A stretch of DNA of 64,000 nucleotides from Megalonaias nervosa (taxonomy: Eukaryota > Mollusca > Bivalvia > Unionida > Unionidae), in contig JAECUM010003670.1 in the NCBI GenBank assembly GCA_016617855.1, positions 1 to 64,000 on the forward strand, in the 5' to 3' direction. Each line of letters starts with the position of its first letter. Position 1 is the first letter of the stretch. This document shows positions 24,101-39,452 of the stretch, in pieces. The notes below the pieces were generated by a model. It was not told the origin of the DNA. It saw only the letters and a list, made by a program, of their open reading frames with translations, and did no database searches. The position numbers and the translations under genes were made by a program.

Positions 24101-27100
24101 GCTGAACCATACCAACTAGATCAGTGGGACCAAATTTCATGCTTGAGTGACTGGTGTTATTTTCAGCTATTGGTTTGCTACATCCTGAATATCTTGGATC
24201 CTATTTTACCTCAACTCATGAAAATTGGTATGTGATTGTAGTGCAAGGAAAGTAATGCATCTGTACTAAAACAAGGTCAGTGTGACCTAATATTCATCAT
24301 TAGTGACTTTTATATTTTCGACAGTCTGTTCATTGCATTCTCAATAGTTCTGAACTTGTTTTACCTACACCTAGTGTACCAATCCTAGCATATAAAACTG
24401 TATCCTAATGTTCACGCTAACGGTGTTCTGTTCTTTATCTATCTGCTGTTGGTTCATCTGTTATCACAAGATTCTTATCACTACTCCTCTAAAACGACTT
24501 GGTCCTGAATGAAAATGTTGCTTATAGTACACCATATGATCACCTCACTTCTCTTGAATGGTTGGTTATATCAGCATGGGGACTGCTCCTGGGGCCTAGT
24601 GGTTAGAATGTCCGCCTTGGATGCAGGAGGTCGTTGGTTCAATCCCAGGCTGAGTGATACCAAAGCCTTATAAAAATGGTACTAACAGCTGCCTCGCTTG
24701 GCGCTCAGCATTAAGAGGTTAGTGTTAGGACTGGTCGTCCTGGTGTCAGGATAATGTGACTGGGTGGGACATCATGCTACATGTCTGCAGCATGATGCCC
24801 CAGTGCTAGACATCACTATAAACTGCCACACTGCAGATATCGTAGCAATATGACTGGAAAATTGTTAAAGCTACGTAAAAAAAATCCAAATCACACACAC
24901 ACATATCAACATTGGGTGTTTCACTAAAGGACTCCGTATAATGTCTAGTTGGTCCTCGATAAAAATGGTACGTAATTGACATTCAAAATGGCTTCCACAG
25001 CGTCCATCTTGAGCATCTTACTATCACTATTCCACCTACATGAATGGTCATATCAATGTGGGGTTTCCACCAAAAGACTTCCTTTAATATCTAGTTGGTC
25101 CTAAATGAAAATGGTGCTGATTTGATAGCCAATATGACCACCATGGTGGCCATCTTGAAAATCCTGTTGTAACTACTTCAGATGAATTGATGGTCATGTC
25201 AACATGGGGTTTAAACTAGATTATTTTTTCTTATGATGACTAGTTTGTCCAAAATGAATGTTGTGTTGATCTAATGTCCTGGCAGCCATTTCTGCTGGGA
25301 CAGAAAGTTGTATTGGTGTGTGATTTTACCAGGAAGACTTCTTATGATGTCCATTTTGCCTTAAATGTAAATGGTGCTAATCTGACATACAGTATGGCCC
25401 CTTTGGCAGCCATCTTGAAAATCATGTTATTGCTACTCTTGAATGGAAAGTCATATCCTGAAAATGTTACCTCTACTCCTCTCCAAATGGATGACCATAT
25501 CAACATGGGGTTTTAACCAATTGACTTGTTATGATACATGGTGGGTTCTGAATCAGATTGCTGCCATACCAACTGTAATAAAAATTTTGTTATAACTAAC
25601 CCCCATGAATGGACAATCATTATGACATAGGTTTTTCACCAAAGCAATTCTAATGATGTCCACTTTGTCCTAAATGAAAATGGTGCCAAGCTGGCATCCA
25701 GTATGTCTACCATAGAAGCTAATTTTGAAAATCTTGTCATTGCTGAAGAATATCAGAGTATCGGAGATGGTTTCAACACTTGACAGTCAAAAGGAAGAAA
25801 TGGTGTCTTATCTTAAATTCTTGGAAATTCTTTCATCAATCCTTTTGAGGGACTCTTCCCTACCCCAGCTATTTGTTCTTTAAAGCCTCCATATCTTTAA
25901 CCCAGTTTCACTTATACCATGAAAAACTTGTAATATAATTATGATTCAAAAAGGGTAACTCGGCTATCCCAAACTAGGCCACTATGAACTAATTTTCATA
26001 CTTGAAAAACATTTGTACTTTTGACAATCCATTTATTACATGCTCAATAGCTTGGACCTAATTTTATGTACACTCATAAAAATTAATACATGGATGCATC
26101 TCAGTGAGAACAACTCAATCATACCAAAAGTAGGTCATTGCCACTTAATTTTCAGGCTTGAGATAACTCTTGTGTCTTCTATACAAGTCTTGTGTGGTCC
26201 TGTAAGTGAAAGGATTCATGCTCACAAGTGGACACCTTGTTTAAAATTTTTTAAATTGGACAAGATTTCTATCAAATTTTATTCAGACACAAGATCATTG
26301 TGAAGCATATTTTTAACAAAATCGAGTCCTGTATTTTTTCAGGTTATTGATGGTGCTATTTCCTCAGACCGTATGGTAACTGATTATGAGACATTGACCT
26401 CGGACCTTCTGGAATGGATTGAGCAGACCATTGTAATCCTGAATGACCGTCAGTTTGTCAACTCTCTCAGTGGGGTACAGCAACAGCTGGCAGCCTTCAA
26501 CACCTATAGAACCGTTGAGAAACCAGCAAAGTAAGATTTGGCCTTAAATGTGGGCCAGAAAATTAGTTTTTGTCTCACTGCCTTTGGCAGATAGTGTGAC
26601 AAAGGGGTCACTTAATCAGTGGCAGCATTTTCATTGTCATCAAGAGTCTTTGTGTTTAAGTTTTGAAAGTCAAATGGTATATATAATAGCACAGTTTGCA
26701 TGCAGATTTATGTTTCATGGAAATCAGAACAGTGGAATGTTGTTTTCTAGTTTTATAACAGTGCAGCACTCGCACCTACGACAGATTAAAAAAACTCGTA
26801 TTAAGAAAAGCACGTGAGAAAGCCTGCCAGTAGCTTCGCGTGGGTTGGTGGTTCTTCCTGGGGTTTTCCAGGGTTCTTCCTCCACCATTAATACTGGCCG
26901 CCATGTATAGCCTATCTTGTGCTGAAAAATGGCGTTAAACCCTACAACAACAACAACAACAACAACAACCTATGACAGATTAAGAAAACTTGTATTGAGT
27001 ATGACTGATGGCCCATAGGTATGAAAATCATATAATTGCTGTTGTAAATGTAAAAATTAATTTTTGTTTATTTTTGCGTGTTTCAGGGGCAAGGTGCACT

Positions 27101-30100
27101 GAAGCTAGTAATAGTTTCAGAGAACTGTAAAATGAAAACTTGTCCCATTTTACAGTTGAGGCAAAAACCTTGATTTATCTCAGTGCTTTGCTAGTTTCTC
27201 CGTTATACCTTGGTTATAATATTTGGTTTTTATGTTGAATACTGCAAATCATTTCCAAGGCATCAGAATTTTTTTAAAAATCCCTCTGTATTGCACCAAC
27301 TTAACAAGCAGATAGTTTATTTACATTGTCAGTACATCCTCTGTATCCGAGTTGCAACTTCTGTGTATTAGCTTTATCATTGACACCACACTAACTGTGT
27401 ATGGCCGAGTGGTCTAAAGTGCTCACCATTATGGATCACTGCCATCTCAGCGCTGCTGCATGGGTTCGAGTCTCAGACTCGGCCAATGTGGGTATGTGAG
27501 AAAGCTTGCCAGTAGCCTCTCGTGAGTTGGTGGTTCTTTCCGGGGTTCCTCCGGGTTCTTCCTCCACCATATATACTGGCTGCCACATATAGCCCATCTT
27601 GTGCTGAAAAATGGCATTAAACCCTGCAACAACAACAACAACAACAATAACAATTAACTGTGTGGTTTTGAAGTTTTGCACACAAATAAGTTTGTTGTTT
27701 GGACCCACATTACAGCTTTTATTTAATATTCAGGAAAAAATCATAGCTGGCCTCTATTTCCAAAACCTACTCACCTATTACAACCAAAGTTGTAATTTTG
27801 ATAATTTTGTCCAGCTCATATTTCCTAAACCCTTTTCATGTTGAGTGATTCATTATAAAGCTAAGACAATTCATTCAGTGACATGCTTACTTGTCCCCAT
27901 GTCCTTGGGGTCAAGGCCAGATTCAGAGAAGATTTGATTGAAGCTTCTAGTTAAAATATTTTCATTTGCATATATTTCCTAAGTCTGTTAATAGATTCTG
28001 ATCATACTTGGCATCAGTCCTTATGAAGTTGTGACAATTCCTAAACTTCCTTTCCCTATGACAGTGTTTTTCTGCAATCCTGCTATATTTCTCCTGAATT
28101 TGGCAGGACTTGTTTTCTTCTTTCAGGTTTATTGAGAAAGGTAACCTGGAGATTTTGTTGTTCACCATCCAGAGCAAGATGAGGGCCAACAACCAGCGAC
28201 CATACCTTCCTCAGGAAGGCAAGCTCATCTCTGACATCAATAAAGCCTGGGACAACCTGGAGAAAGCAGAACACTTGCGGGAACTGGCTTTGAGAGAAGA
28301 GCTCATCAGGTTGGTTACTCTAGCTAAATTTGTTATTTCATAATGAATCTGTTATCATTTTTTGTGTGTATATTTTGATATGTATTTTGTTTTATTTACA
28401 CCCACTTTTGGGCGGATAATGGGGATATAATAGTTCATTCATTTTGTCTGTTCATGCACATGTCAATCACCTTACTTGTAAACACTCTGATTTATTGTAA
28501 TGTGCTTGATACAGCAGTAAATTTGTCATGTGATTTCCCAACAGAGTGTAGAATTGAGTTAAGGAACCTCAGTGGGCAGGTTTAAAAAGGTTTTTTTAAA
28601 AAGAGGCCACAAAGAATGCTCTCAATTTTGAGCCAGTTGTGTTGTACATTTAATATTGATACATTCTCAAATAACCCGAGACATGTCATGAATGTAATTT
28701 GTTCATGGTTGACATAATTACAGTGCTGCAAATGGTGTGAAGAGTGACATAGATTTTGGTTTTTGTTTCTTTCACATTTTTGCAAAATTTGGTATATGGA
28801 TATTAGAGACAAGGAACATACACATGTAATGGATTTTGTGTTGTGGCCCCTGGAGAGCTGTCCAACTGTAGGGTGGGGAGATGGGGCTTGGGCAGGGAGA
28901 GAAAGAGGGAAGTGGAGGTTGGGATTTGCAGTTGTAGGCCATCAGAATAGCACTACTTCAAATTGCTTTCAATCTGAAATGGACACCGTTTCCAAAACGT
29001 GGGTAGTTTGCAATAGCATACCATTGAATTTACCTCAGATTTTTAGTCATTTTCTTTGGGTAATACCAGTTTGTAGTCTTGTCACATTGTCTAATTCTGA
29101 AAATTGTTTCTCTTAAATGTATTCGGATATCAAACAGTGTTTATTGTCCTTGGTCTAAACTTTCCCTTGTTTTATGAACATTAACTGCACATTTGAAATA
29201 GAATAAAGACATTTCAAGATGAGACATTTATTTCTTCCCTATTATGTCAATCATTAGTCATGCACTGTTCTTAAAGTTGTTTTTACCATATGTAAATAGA
29301 GCAAGGGGCACAACTCATAATGAAAAGGATTGGGTATCTTCCTCAAGCCCTGTATATCCTTTTGGTTGCAGAAGAACCTGCATTATGTGGCTGTAGTGTG
29401 ATCTCAGGATTTACAAGAGATGTAATAAAGAGGTAAAGCTAGAATAACTTGTGACAAGAAAAATGGAAAAAATGCTTTATTCCAGATTGTCTGGTTTAAA
29501 AAAAAGTTGAGCATATTAATGTCATGAAGTCACATTTCTTTTATTTGTAGCTAAAAACATTTAACTTTGATATTATATTCAGAGCTATTTTTACATTTTC
29601 TATGATTTTTTGCAGACAAGAGAAACTGGAACAGCTTGCTGCAAGATTTGATCGCAAAGCAGGAATGCGTGAGACATGGTTGAGTGAAAACCAACGTCTT
29701 GTTTCACAAGACAATTTCGGATATGATTTAGCTGCAGTGGAGGCTGCAACCAAAAAGCATGAGGCCATTGAAACAGACATCAATGCGTACGAGGAACGAG
29801 TACAGGCTGTAGTGGCAGTGGCAGAGGAATTAGACCAAGAAAACTATCATGATATCAATAGAATAAATGCAAGGTTTGTAGAGACATTAATTTATAGTTT
29901 TCTCTCAAATCTGTAATCCCACTGCAATATGCATTCCTTTGTTACAAGTGATACTTGAGGTTTTACAAAATTGTGGGCCAAACTTTTATCTATGGCAGGA
30001 AAAAAGACAAATACTAATATATACAAATGTTTTCATAATCAAATTGTATGAAATCACATTTCATTTCAGTTATCCATAATATAATTGCAAATGTCATAAT

Positions 30101-33100
30101 GTGCTGATGATTGATTTCTTACTCAGTTGTTACTACTGGCAGACTTGCATACTGACCTACATGTCATCAAAAGTCACTTGAAATAATTTCTGTACCAGGC
30201 ACCCACCAATTGGTTCAGTTTTTGCATTCCAAGGGTTACTAACGTTTTGATAATTTGTTTTAATCCTGGAGTTAAGAACCATAAAACCTTGATTTTGCAT
30301 TTCAGAAAGGATAATGTTTTACGGCTGTGGAACTACCTGCTTGAGCTGCTGAGGGCCAGGAGAATGAGGCTAGAGCTGTCCCTGAACCTCCAGAAGATCT
30401 TCCAGGAAATGCTCTACATCCTGGATTGGATGGAAGAAATCAAAGTAATGCATCAGAATTCATTCAATTGTTATATCAGAGACATTGCTGTTCATATGGC
30501 AGATCAAGAAAAATGGCTTAAATATATAATTTGCTTTGCTGTTGATCAATAAAAACATTTTTTTGGGAGAATGGCTGGTCGTGCACATCTTAATTAAACC
30601 ATTTGGGTTTCCTGCATTGAACAATGTGTAACATTTAATTATATGCTTTTAATTTTAGGTAGTTTTTCTTCCAGTATATTGATTAATCTCAGTTTCTTCA
30701 ATTTGACTTGAAAATACTCGAAAGAGTGTCCAGTTACATCACACACACCATTATCAATAGAAGGAATATCGTGGCTTGCATAGGTTTGATATAGCCTAAT
30801 GTATGCTTTTTTTTTGTATTAGGCGAGGTTGATGTCAGAGGACTATGGTAAGCACTTGATGGGTGTGGATGACCTGCTGCAGAAACACAGCATGCTGGAG
30901 GCTGACATCCATGTCCTGGGAGAGAGGGTGAAAACTGTCAACACACAGGCAAGACGATTTGTGGAGGGTGATTTCTCTGAAGTTGGAGGTAAGATTCTAC
31001 TTCATATTGTCTTCATTGGTTCATGCTAATTTAATGTAGCCATTGGAAAGACTGGAAAAATATAAGGTGGAAATTACCTTCCCTATTTTGCTTACTCCTG
31101 CGTAGTAGAGGAGAGCTCTCATTTTACCCCTAGTGTCGGCATCAAAGTTTGCATCCACACACATAAATGTATACACATGTAGAGCCTCACTGCATCTCGA
31201 TCATTCTTTGTTTCTAGACCCTAGGCAGCAATTTGGAGTGAGTTTCATGGTACTTACCCCCTCAAGAGGGGGCTAAGGGGCTAACTTTGTGCATACATGT
31301 GCATTATTTTACATTTCTTGGGTGATCAGTGTAAGGTACTTTACAGGTCATCTGCACATCTCGCCTATGCATAAGTTTGAGTCTTAGTTTGGCCAGCATA
31401 GGTATGTGGGAAAGCTTACCACTAGTTTTTTGTAGGTTTGTGGTTCTTCTTAGGGTCTTCCCAGGTTCTTCCTTAACCAGATATACTTGCTACCATGTAT
31501 AGCCTATCATGTGCCTGAAAATGGTTTCAAACCCCACCAAACCAAAAGCATTGCACATTATTGGTTAAGTGTTTGCATTTAGTTCATGATCACATACCTT
31601 GTGATATGCATACCATAAAGCAGAGTTTATTATGTTGTGATGTCGATGCATCTGCTGTTGCCAGTTTTGTTTCCACCAAATAACTGAAGTTGTCCACCAT
31701 CTACAGTTACCAAACTTTATGGATGGTTGTACATGGGGTAAGGAAGAGCCCTATTGATTTTGGATCCGAAGTTCAAATTTCAGCGTCATTGTGACTTGAA
31801 GTAGATAAATGATTATGGCACAACAACTCTAGTAATCTACCATTACAGTTACCAAACTTTGAAGATAGCTTTCATTTGGGGAAAAGAAGATTGGGCACAA
31901 AAGCTCAAAAAGTCATTAAACTAGATGATAATATGCATCTTTTAGTTCCAACAACAAAAGAAGATTGGGCACAAAAGCTCAAAAAGTCATTAAACTAGTT
32001 GATAATATACATCTTTTAGTTCCAACAACATAAGTAGATTGGGCACAAAAGCTCAAAAAGTCATTAAACTAGATGATAATATGCATCTTTTAGTTCCAAC
32101 AACAAAAGAAGATTGTACACAAAAGCTCAAAAAGTCATTAAACTAGATGATAATATGCATCTTTTAGTTCCAACAACAAAAGAAGATTGTACACAAAAGC
32201 TCAAAAAGTCATTAAACTAGATGATAATATGCATCTTTTAGTTCCAACAACAAAAGAAGATTGTACACAAAAGCTCAAAAAGTCATTAAACTAGATGATA
32301 ATATGCATCTTTTAGTTCCAACAACAAAAGAAGATTGGGCACAAAAGCTCAAAAAGTCATTAAACTAGATGATAATATGCATCTTTTAGTTCCAACAACA
32401 TAGGAAGATTGGGCACAAAAGCTCAAAAAGTTATTAAACTAGATGATAATATGCATCTTTTAGTTCCAACAGCAAAAGAAGATTGGGCACAAAAGCTCAA
32501 AAAGTCATTAAACTAGATGATAATATGCATCTTTTAGTTCCAACAACAAAAGAAGATTGGGCACAAAAGCTCAAAAAGTCATTAAACTAGATGATAATTT
32601 GCATCTTTTAGTTCCAACAACAAAAGATAACTGACCCACATCTCACATTTGACTTGCTTAGTTTAAATGTTTGGCATTTCATGTATGACCAATACATAGT
32701 ATATCTTACCGAGAGTTAAGAAACTTGGTGATGGGATGCATATTAATGAATACAATACCTTCATTGCAAAAGTAGGTCATGGTAGCTCATGTTTATACTG
32801 GACCAACTTTGTTTAAATTCCATTTTAAAGTTAGATTCTCTGCCACTGTTCATGCTTTTGATTACGTTCAGTGCGCAAGTATAATCCTATATTCATTTAA
32901 ATGTGATCTTCTTTTGAGTAATTTAACAACTCCCACTGCACATCAGACCTTAATCCTTTGGCTTACAATGGTAGCACTGGCTTTGTTTTCCCAGCTGGCA
33001 ATCCTTTGGTTAGGCTGTGAATTTGGTACTTGTTCAGTGCCAGTTAGAATCCTATATTGATTTCATTGTGGGTGCTTGTTTTAACTGCCTGTGATTGTGT

Positions 33101-36100
33101 TGCACAGTTGACACCTGTTTGGCTCTGGTGATCCTTAAATTCATTTCACCCACTTTATGATCAGAGAGTCACTTACAGAGCCGAAGCTTAGTCTCTTAAT
33201 TTCCCAAGACAGTAATATTTATGTGATACTGTGATTCACTAAAGTGTGAACTTTACATTAACTGTTTATTTGTAAAATATTTGGAATTAACTTATTATGG
33301 GAGACTGTGAATTGGATGATTCTGGAATTTTTTCTTAATAATAGCAGACAATAAGGTCATAGTAAAATATTGTCATTTGTAGTAATGAAGTTGGTGGGAT
33401 TGATTTTTTAAAAAAAGCAGGCTCATAAGTATCAATGGTGTGTTGGAGAACTTGTACAGCTGTACCAACAGTGTAATGGAGGATTCATTTTTCTCATTAT
33501 TCATCAGGTTATAGACCCAGTCACCCGGAAGTCATCTTGGAGAGAATGAACACCCTAGAAGTTGCATATGAAGAGCTGAGGCAACTTGCGGAAGACCGAC
33601 GTGCCCGCCTTGAAGAATCACGTAAACTGTGGCAGTTCTACTGGGACATGGCTGACGAGGAAGGATGGATCAAAGAGAAAGAACAGCTTATGTCATCACC
33701 CGATCTTGGTCATGATCTTACAAGTGTACATCTTCTACTTAACAAGCAAAAGGTTTGCTGGAGTTGTCTGAAGTTGCTGTTGAATTTTTTTTTTATATCT
33801 TAATTAAATTTTGTTCATTATTTGCAGAGATCAGCTAAGTTACAAAAGCTTCGAGAAATAATGAAATGAAACTCAATAATTGGATTCCAGTTATTATTTT
33901 TCAGACAAAGTACCATACGAAAGGATTAAAGAGATTAATTAAGTCTGGTTGGGTTACTCATGACCTAAATCAGCACAAAACAGGGTCAGTTTGGCATCGG
34001 TATTTCAAGTATGTTGAGATGCCAGAGCGTGGCCTATCTCCCAATGACCAAGTGCCTAAATCTAAGCATCTGAAACATCACATGAAGTTCAATGATGGAT
34101 ATGGGAATTTTATTGGTAGGAATCATACTCTGAGGAAATGAATGTGCATTGTGCCCTTCTTGTAAAACCAAGTTTATAACCTGCAAAGTTGGGAAGAAGG
34201 ACATTATGCTTCATGCAGCATGTCAAACCATATTAAATGCAAACAAAAAATATGCCATCACTCAAAAACTATGTTTGCTGAATCGGCATCAAATGTGGAT
34301 AAAGATGCATGTACTAAGACAGTTTGCCAACTTTGTAGCTGAACATAATCTCTGTTTACAGTTGCAGATCCTTTTTCATTTCATATGAATGGACAAAAAT
34401 GGATGAAAACTACTAACATAGTGACACAAGCATTGGGTATTCATTTGGATAAAAATGCTGCTGTGGAAAATTTGCCATTCTCGTTGAAAATCTTCCTTCT
34501 TTTGAAGTGAAAACTCATGATCAAATTTTGCAAATCTCCCGATTTGTCCTAAGGTGACTTCTCTGTTTTGTTACATGTTGTTACTGATCAACCTCTGCAC
34601 ACAGACTCACTTTTCAAAATGGGTTTTTGAACAATGACCATGCACCACATCTCAAGCTTTCAGGATTGTTTTATGTGTATTAGTCAGCAAAATCATAAAA
34701 TATGGATCTATGTTCTCTCCCAAATTTTATATTCCACACATGATTACTTTATTTTATTCACTTTAATCCTTCCCAGGGCTTATGAAAAGCATTTGACCAC
34801 TTATCCAGACTGGGTAAAAATTGGCTGGGCTGAGTAAAAAGCCACTTTGTTCTTGTCCCAGGGCCAAGTTGATGTAGATTAATATCTTGAGAATAAACCT
34901 GCTTAACAAGCACTAAAGTTTACATTACTTAATATTTGGGATGTGAAAGTTATAAATAACTTCTGCCTACCTAATCTGCCTACTTGTTGTCAGTCTGTTG
35001 CATATTGTGTTATTTTTTTTTACACAGAGACCTGATGTAAGCTAAAAATGGGTAAATGCTTTGAATTTGTAATGTTTATGTTTCAGATTTAGCCCTCAAT
35101 TTCTTGTTGCTGTGTACATCTACAGTGACACTTTTTTGTAATTTAGGCATCATTTGATGCAGAGAAAAATTCCCTTTCAATCACAGATCTTTAGGAATCA
35201 GATCTTGGAGAGGTTAAGAGACAGAGATTGTCAGAATTTGTGTGGTTTTTATTTTCATCAGTCCAGGAAATGTCATTGCCTCAGCTAATTGGTATTTTCA
35301 AGACTGGAGCTTTATCGATACATTGTCATGCCAAGGGAAGATGCCAGCAGATATTCTGTATGTATGTAATTACTTTTCACAAGATAAACATTGCCAACTT
35401 TGATATGAAATGAGTATTTTAAGTGTATCTTCCAATTCCCAGCCAGCTTTCACACAATGCATGCTGTTGTAATCTGTAAAGCAGCTAATGTTGAGACAAT
35501 AGCTTATTAGTCAAAATCTGGTTGGGGTAATGACCTAGAAATGTTGAAATTCTTTTAGCCAATCAACAGTCTATTTTTTCGTGGCAACCGTGTGTAGCTC
35601 TCTAGAAGAGGTTTGACTAAATGGATCATTTAGGAAAAAAAATTAGTGGAAATTATTCTTCCTTTAAATGTATGTTACTGACATCCGTCTTGTGAAAAGT
35701 AATACATACTTATAAAAACTTAAATTGGTGACTTTTGGCATGACAATGTATTGATAAAGTCACAGTCTAGAAATGAGCATAATAATGTATGACCAGATGA
35801 AAATCATAAAATTTTTACACTCTCTGACTCCTGACTACTCCCATATTGAACTCGTAAAGATATGTGATAGCTCATTGAAATGAAAATTAAAATACTGAAT
35901 TACATGAGAGGCCTGTGATAAATAGAGAATCAGTATAAGCTGTACATGGCTATTCTTTGTGACCGATGAACCTAAACTTGACCTGCCTTTACAGACAGGT
36001 TTTAAATATTGAATGAATATTAATATCTAATCCTTTTTTTCAGTGCGACCTACTTAAAAAGGGAAGTAACTCATGTCTTGTCTGAAAAATAAACTCCTTT

Positions 36101-36414
36101 CATTAGAGAATAAGGCAAATATATGAATATGTCGAAGTACACCTGTCCCACTGGCACAGAATATGACTTCCATTTCTGCTGTGCTGGAAGAAACCATTGT
36201 TTGGCTAGGTGGCACCTTACTGCAGAAAGCATGTGACTATTACATACAAGACATTCATGTTGGGGAGGGTGGAAAAAATTAGGATGGCAGTTGTGACGAG
36301 GTGACTGTTGTGACAGGTTTGACCATACATATTGTTATAAGAAGGAGCATAACTGATTGTATGTCATTTTAGGTGAAATTTATGAATCTCACTGTAGACC
36401 AGAACTCCTTCACA

Positions 36415-36485
<71 letters not shown>

Positions 36486-39418
36486 GCTTAGTTGGTACAG
36501 GATTGGATTCCTAATCTAGGCATCACAGGTTTGATGCATGTCCACTGTCCAAGCCAGATATAGTTAGCTGCCTCAAAGTGGCCTTGGGAAAGGCAGTTGT
36601 CTCCCATTTCCTCAGCAAGATGTAATGTGCTAAAGGTGCTGTTAAAACCAACAAAAACATTATTCACGGGTGAGACATACTGTCTATTTATTTTACATGA
36701 GTTGTGCAGCAAGTTACCACATAATATCAAGCACTTGATGGCATTGATGTTGGCACTTACAGTTTGGTGTAACTTAATTTCCTGGTTTTTCAAGATGCAA
36801 AGAAACATTTTGATGTGAAAAATGTTGGTATGCATATTGATACCAAGTGCAATATTTAAACATGCTTTGCAGGCAATGGAAGATGAGATGACCTCCCGAC
36901 ACTCCCACCTGCAGTCAGTTTTACAGATTGGGAATGATCTCATCACAGCAGGCAATTTCGGTGCTGACAAAATCCAGGAACGTATCGATGAGATCAATGC
37001 ACAGTGGGAAAGCTTGATTGATCTCGCAGCTTACAGGAAGAGGCGTCTCAATGAGGCTGTAGATTTCTATCAGGTAATGTGTTTAGTAATTCTTATTTTT
37101 GTGCTTTTGCTTTGAAAAAGGAGACGAAAATGCATTTTGTTTCTTCAAAAAACACATTTGTTAGTGGTTAAGGTAAGCAGTGATCATTTATCACACTGTG
37201 GGCGAAAAAATGGTTGGAAACAGATTTAATGATTGGGACCTTAAAGTCGAGGTTGCAACAACGGATAATGAAAGTCATTGGCCTGTTTCCCGATTGGTGC
37301 TTTTAGTTTTAAACCCTCTCATATTATTAAAATAATTTACAGAAGTCCTTACATTATCATACAGTAGTCAAGTCCTAGTTCATAGTTCAAGACCATAATA
37401 GGAAAATGGTCACTACGTGGGTGTACAATTGGTGGTACTTTTGTGGTACTTCATTGAACTTGTGACTTGCAAAAATATAAATCGTTACAATACTTGGTAT
37501 TAAGTTGCTTTTAAAAAAAATTGTTGATAGTTGGGATTCTGACAATGATTTCAGTGTTAAAGATCTTGACCACAGTTTGATCTGTAATGGCTTGTGAGCA
37601 TGATAACACCAAAAAGTATTAGATTTTTATCAGTCCTAGTCTGTGGAATATCTACATAATAGTTCAGTAACTTTTTTATTGTTGTTTTCAATGATAAAGC
37701 GTGGATGTGGCCAAACTTGGCATGTGGGTATATCTGGCAGTACACCTTTCCCTTGATAACTTACACAGAATGTGATCCAGAAACATAGACCAGAGTATAA
37801 GTGAGGCTGAAGTTACCAAGGGGCATGGAGAAAATGGGGTTGGGGGTTGGGGACTGTTTAATGGCAGAATTATCTTTATTTTCAAGATACCAAGCCTCTG
37901 AATGATTGTTAACCAAGAGGTTTCAACAACCAACATATGAATATGAAAACATATTAAGTCATTGCTTTTTTTTGTTGATTCACAACAAAAGATTCCTTTT
38001 TTTACAAACAAAAAAATGGGGGACATTTATTTTGTGAAACAACCATTGAGGTTGACACTCTTGCTCAACTGGTAAAATATTGATGCCATGATTTCAATGC
38101 AAGTAATAGTGAAACTTCATCTTTGAGCTAATCAGGGAGTGCCAATTAAGGAATTTTAAGTTCACTACAAACTCTGGAACTTGCTTCTCCAATTTGAATT
38201 GTATCTGTAAAACAGAACTTTTTTATTCACAGCCTACTTGTTTTGTTTGGTTGCCTTACAATCTTTGATCACATTTCTGAATGAGTAGGCCAAGTTAAGG
38301 GAGTTGAATAATATTTATAAGTGTTTGATTGATCATTTGAAATGAATTGACCTGACAAATGACCATGACCCACTAATTTTTCTTTTATTTCACCTCCTTA
38401 ATTTGATTTGATACAAAAAATGTAATTAATGTGATGATACAGAGCAGGTCTGCTTTTAATTGAGTACCACAAATACTTCTGCAAGTTGGAGATAAAAACA
38501 TGGCCAGCATTAAATTAGGTTCTCACAAATGCTATTGGACATAGCAGTGATGGTAGAATGACCCTTTATGTTTGCATACAGGAGGGCATTTTGCATTTAT
38601 TACGATTACACTAAAACCAACCAAAAATGGCACTAAAACATGAATTTCACTTAGTAAAGTTTATTTAATAGGTATTTATTTTTTAAATTGTTGCCACCAG
38701 AGGACATTAGTGACATTTTTGTTGATCTTAATTTTTGTCAAATATTGTTCATCATATTGAGGCCTTTTTTGTGGATATTTTCTAGTATTAAAAAAAGGGA
38801 ATCCACACCTGACCTTTTGTTATAAGCAGGTTTACAAGTTATTGAAGCAGTTTTATATGTGAAATGAGTTCATTGATATCTTTCCATGATGCCGTGGTGA
38901 AGAATTTTGTACTGCACATACAGGTATCTTGTGAACATGTTGACTCGGACATGTAAGAAAATATTGTCTTGGTATATTTGACTTTTCCAAGAATATCAGA
39001 AATATTTGCAATAATAGAAGAGAAGAAACAGACTTCTTGTGAATTCCTGCACATTCATTTTGGTCTTTTTGGTCCGTTGAGTATCAGTTCCTTCAAGGAA
39101 CTCCTATTTTAAATCAGTTGTAATCAGCTATCAGTGTTTCTATAGATAAAATGGGAATATGAAGATTTTTTCCCCATTTTAAAAGTGTCTCCTTTTGATT
39201 TTTAGTTCTTTGCTGATGCAGATGATGTGGATACATGGATGCTTGACACACTTAGACTGGTGTCCAGTGAAGATGTTGGTCGAGATGAGGCTAGTGTTCA
39301 GTCTCTCATCAAGAAACACAAGGTAAGACAGAATTTGCTAATTCTTTATTTTGGATTCATTTATTTCAGTGGCCATTAATTTTTGTTGCTTGTAAAGTCT
39401 GACATTTGTTGGTACTTC

Positions 39419-39452
<34 letters not shown>

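Noticed and set aside
36488..36997. Minus-strand 169-codon open frame
   Set aside because: It overlaps exon 9 and SINE C in antisense. The recognisable protein pattern (spectrin) is on the + strand.
38045..38160. Possible fourth SINE C copy (GCTCAACTGGTAAAATATTG)
   Set aside because: The A-box-like and B-box-like parts are too degraded and the shared 3' part is absent.
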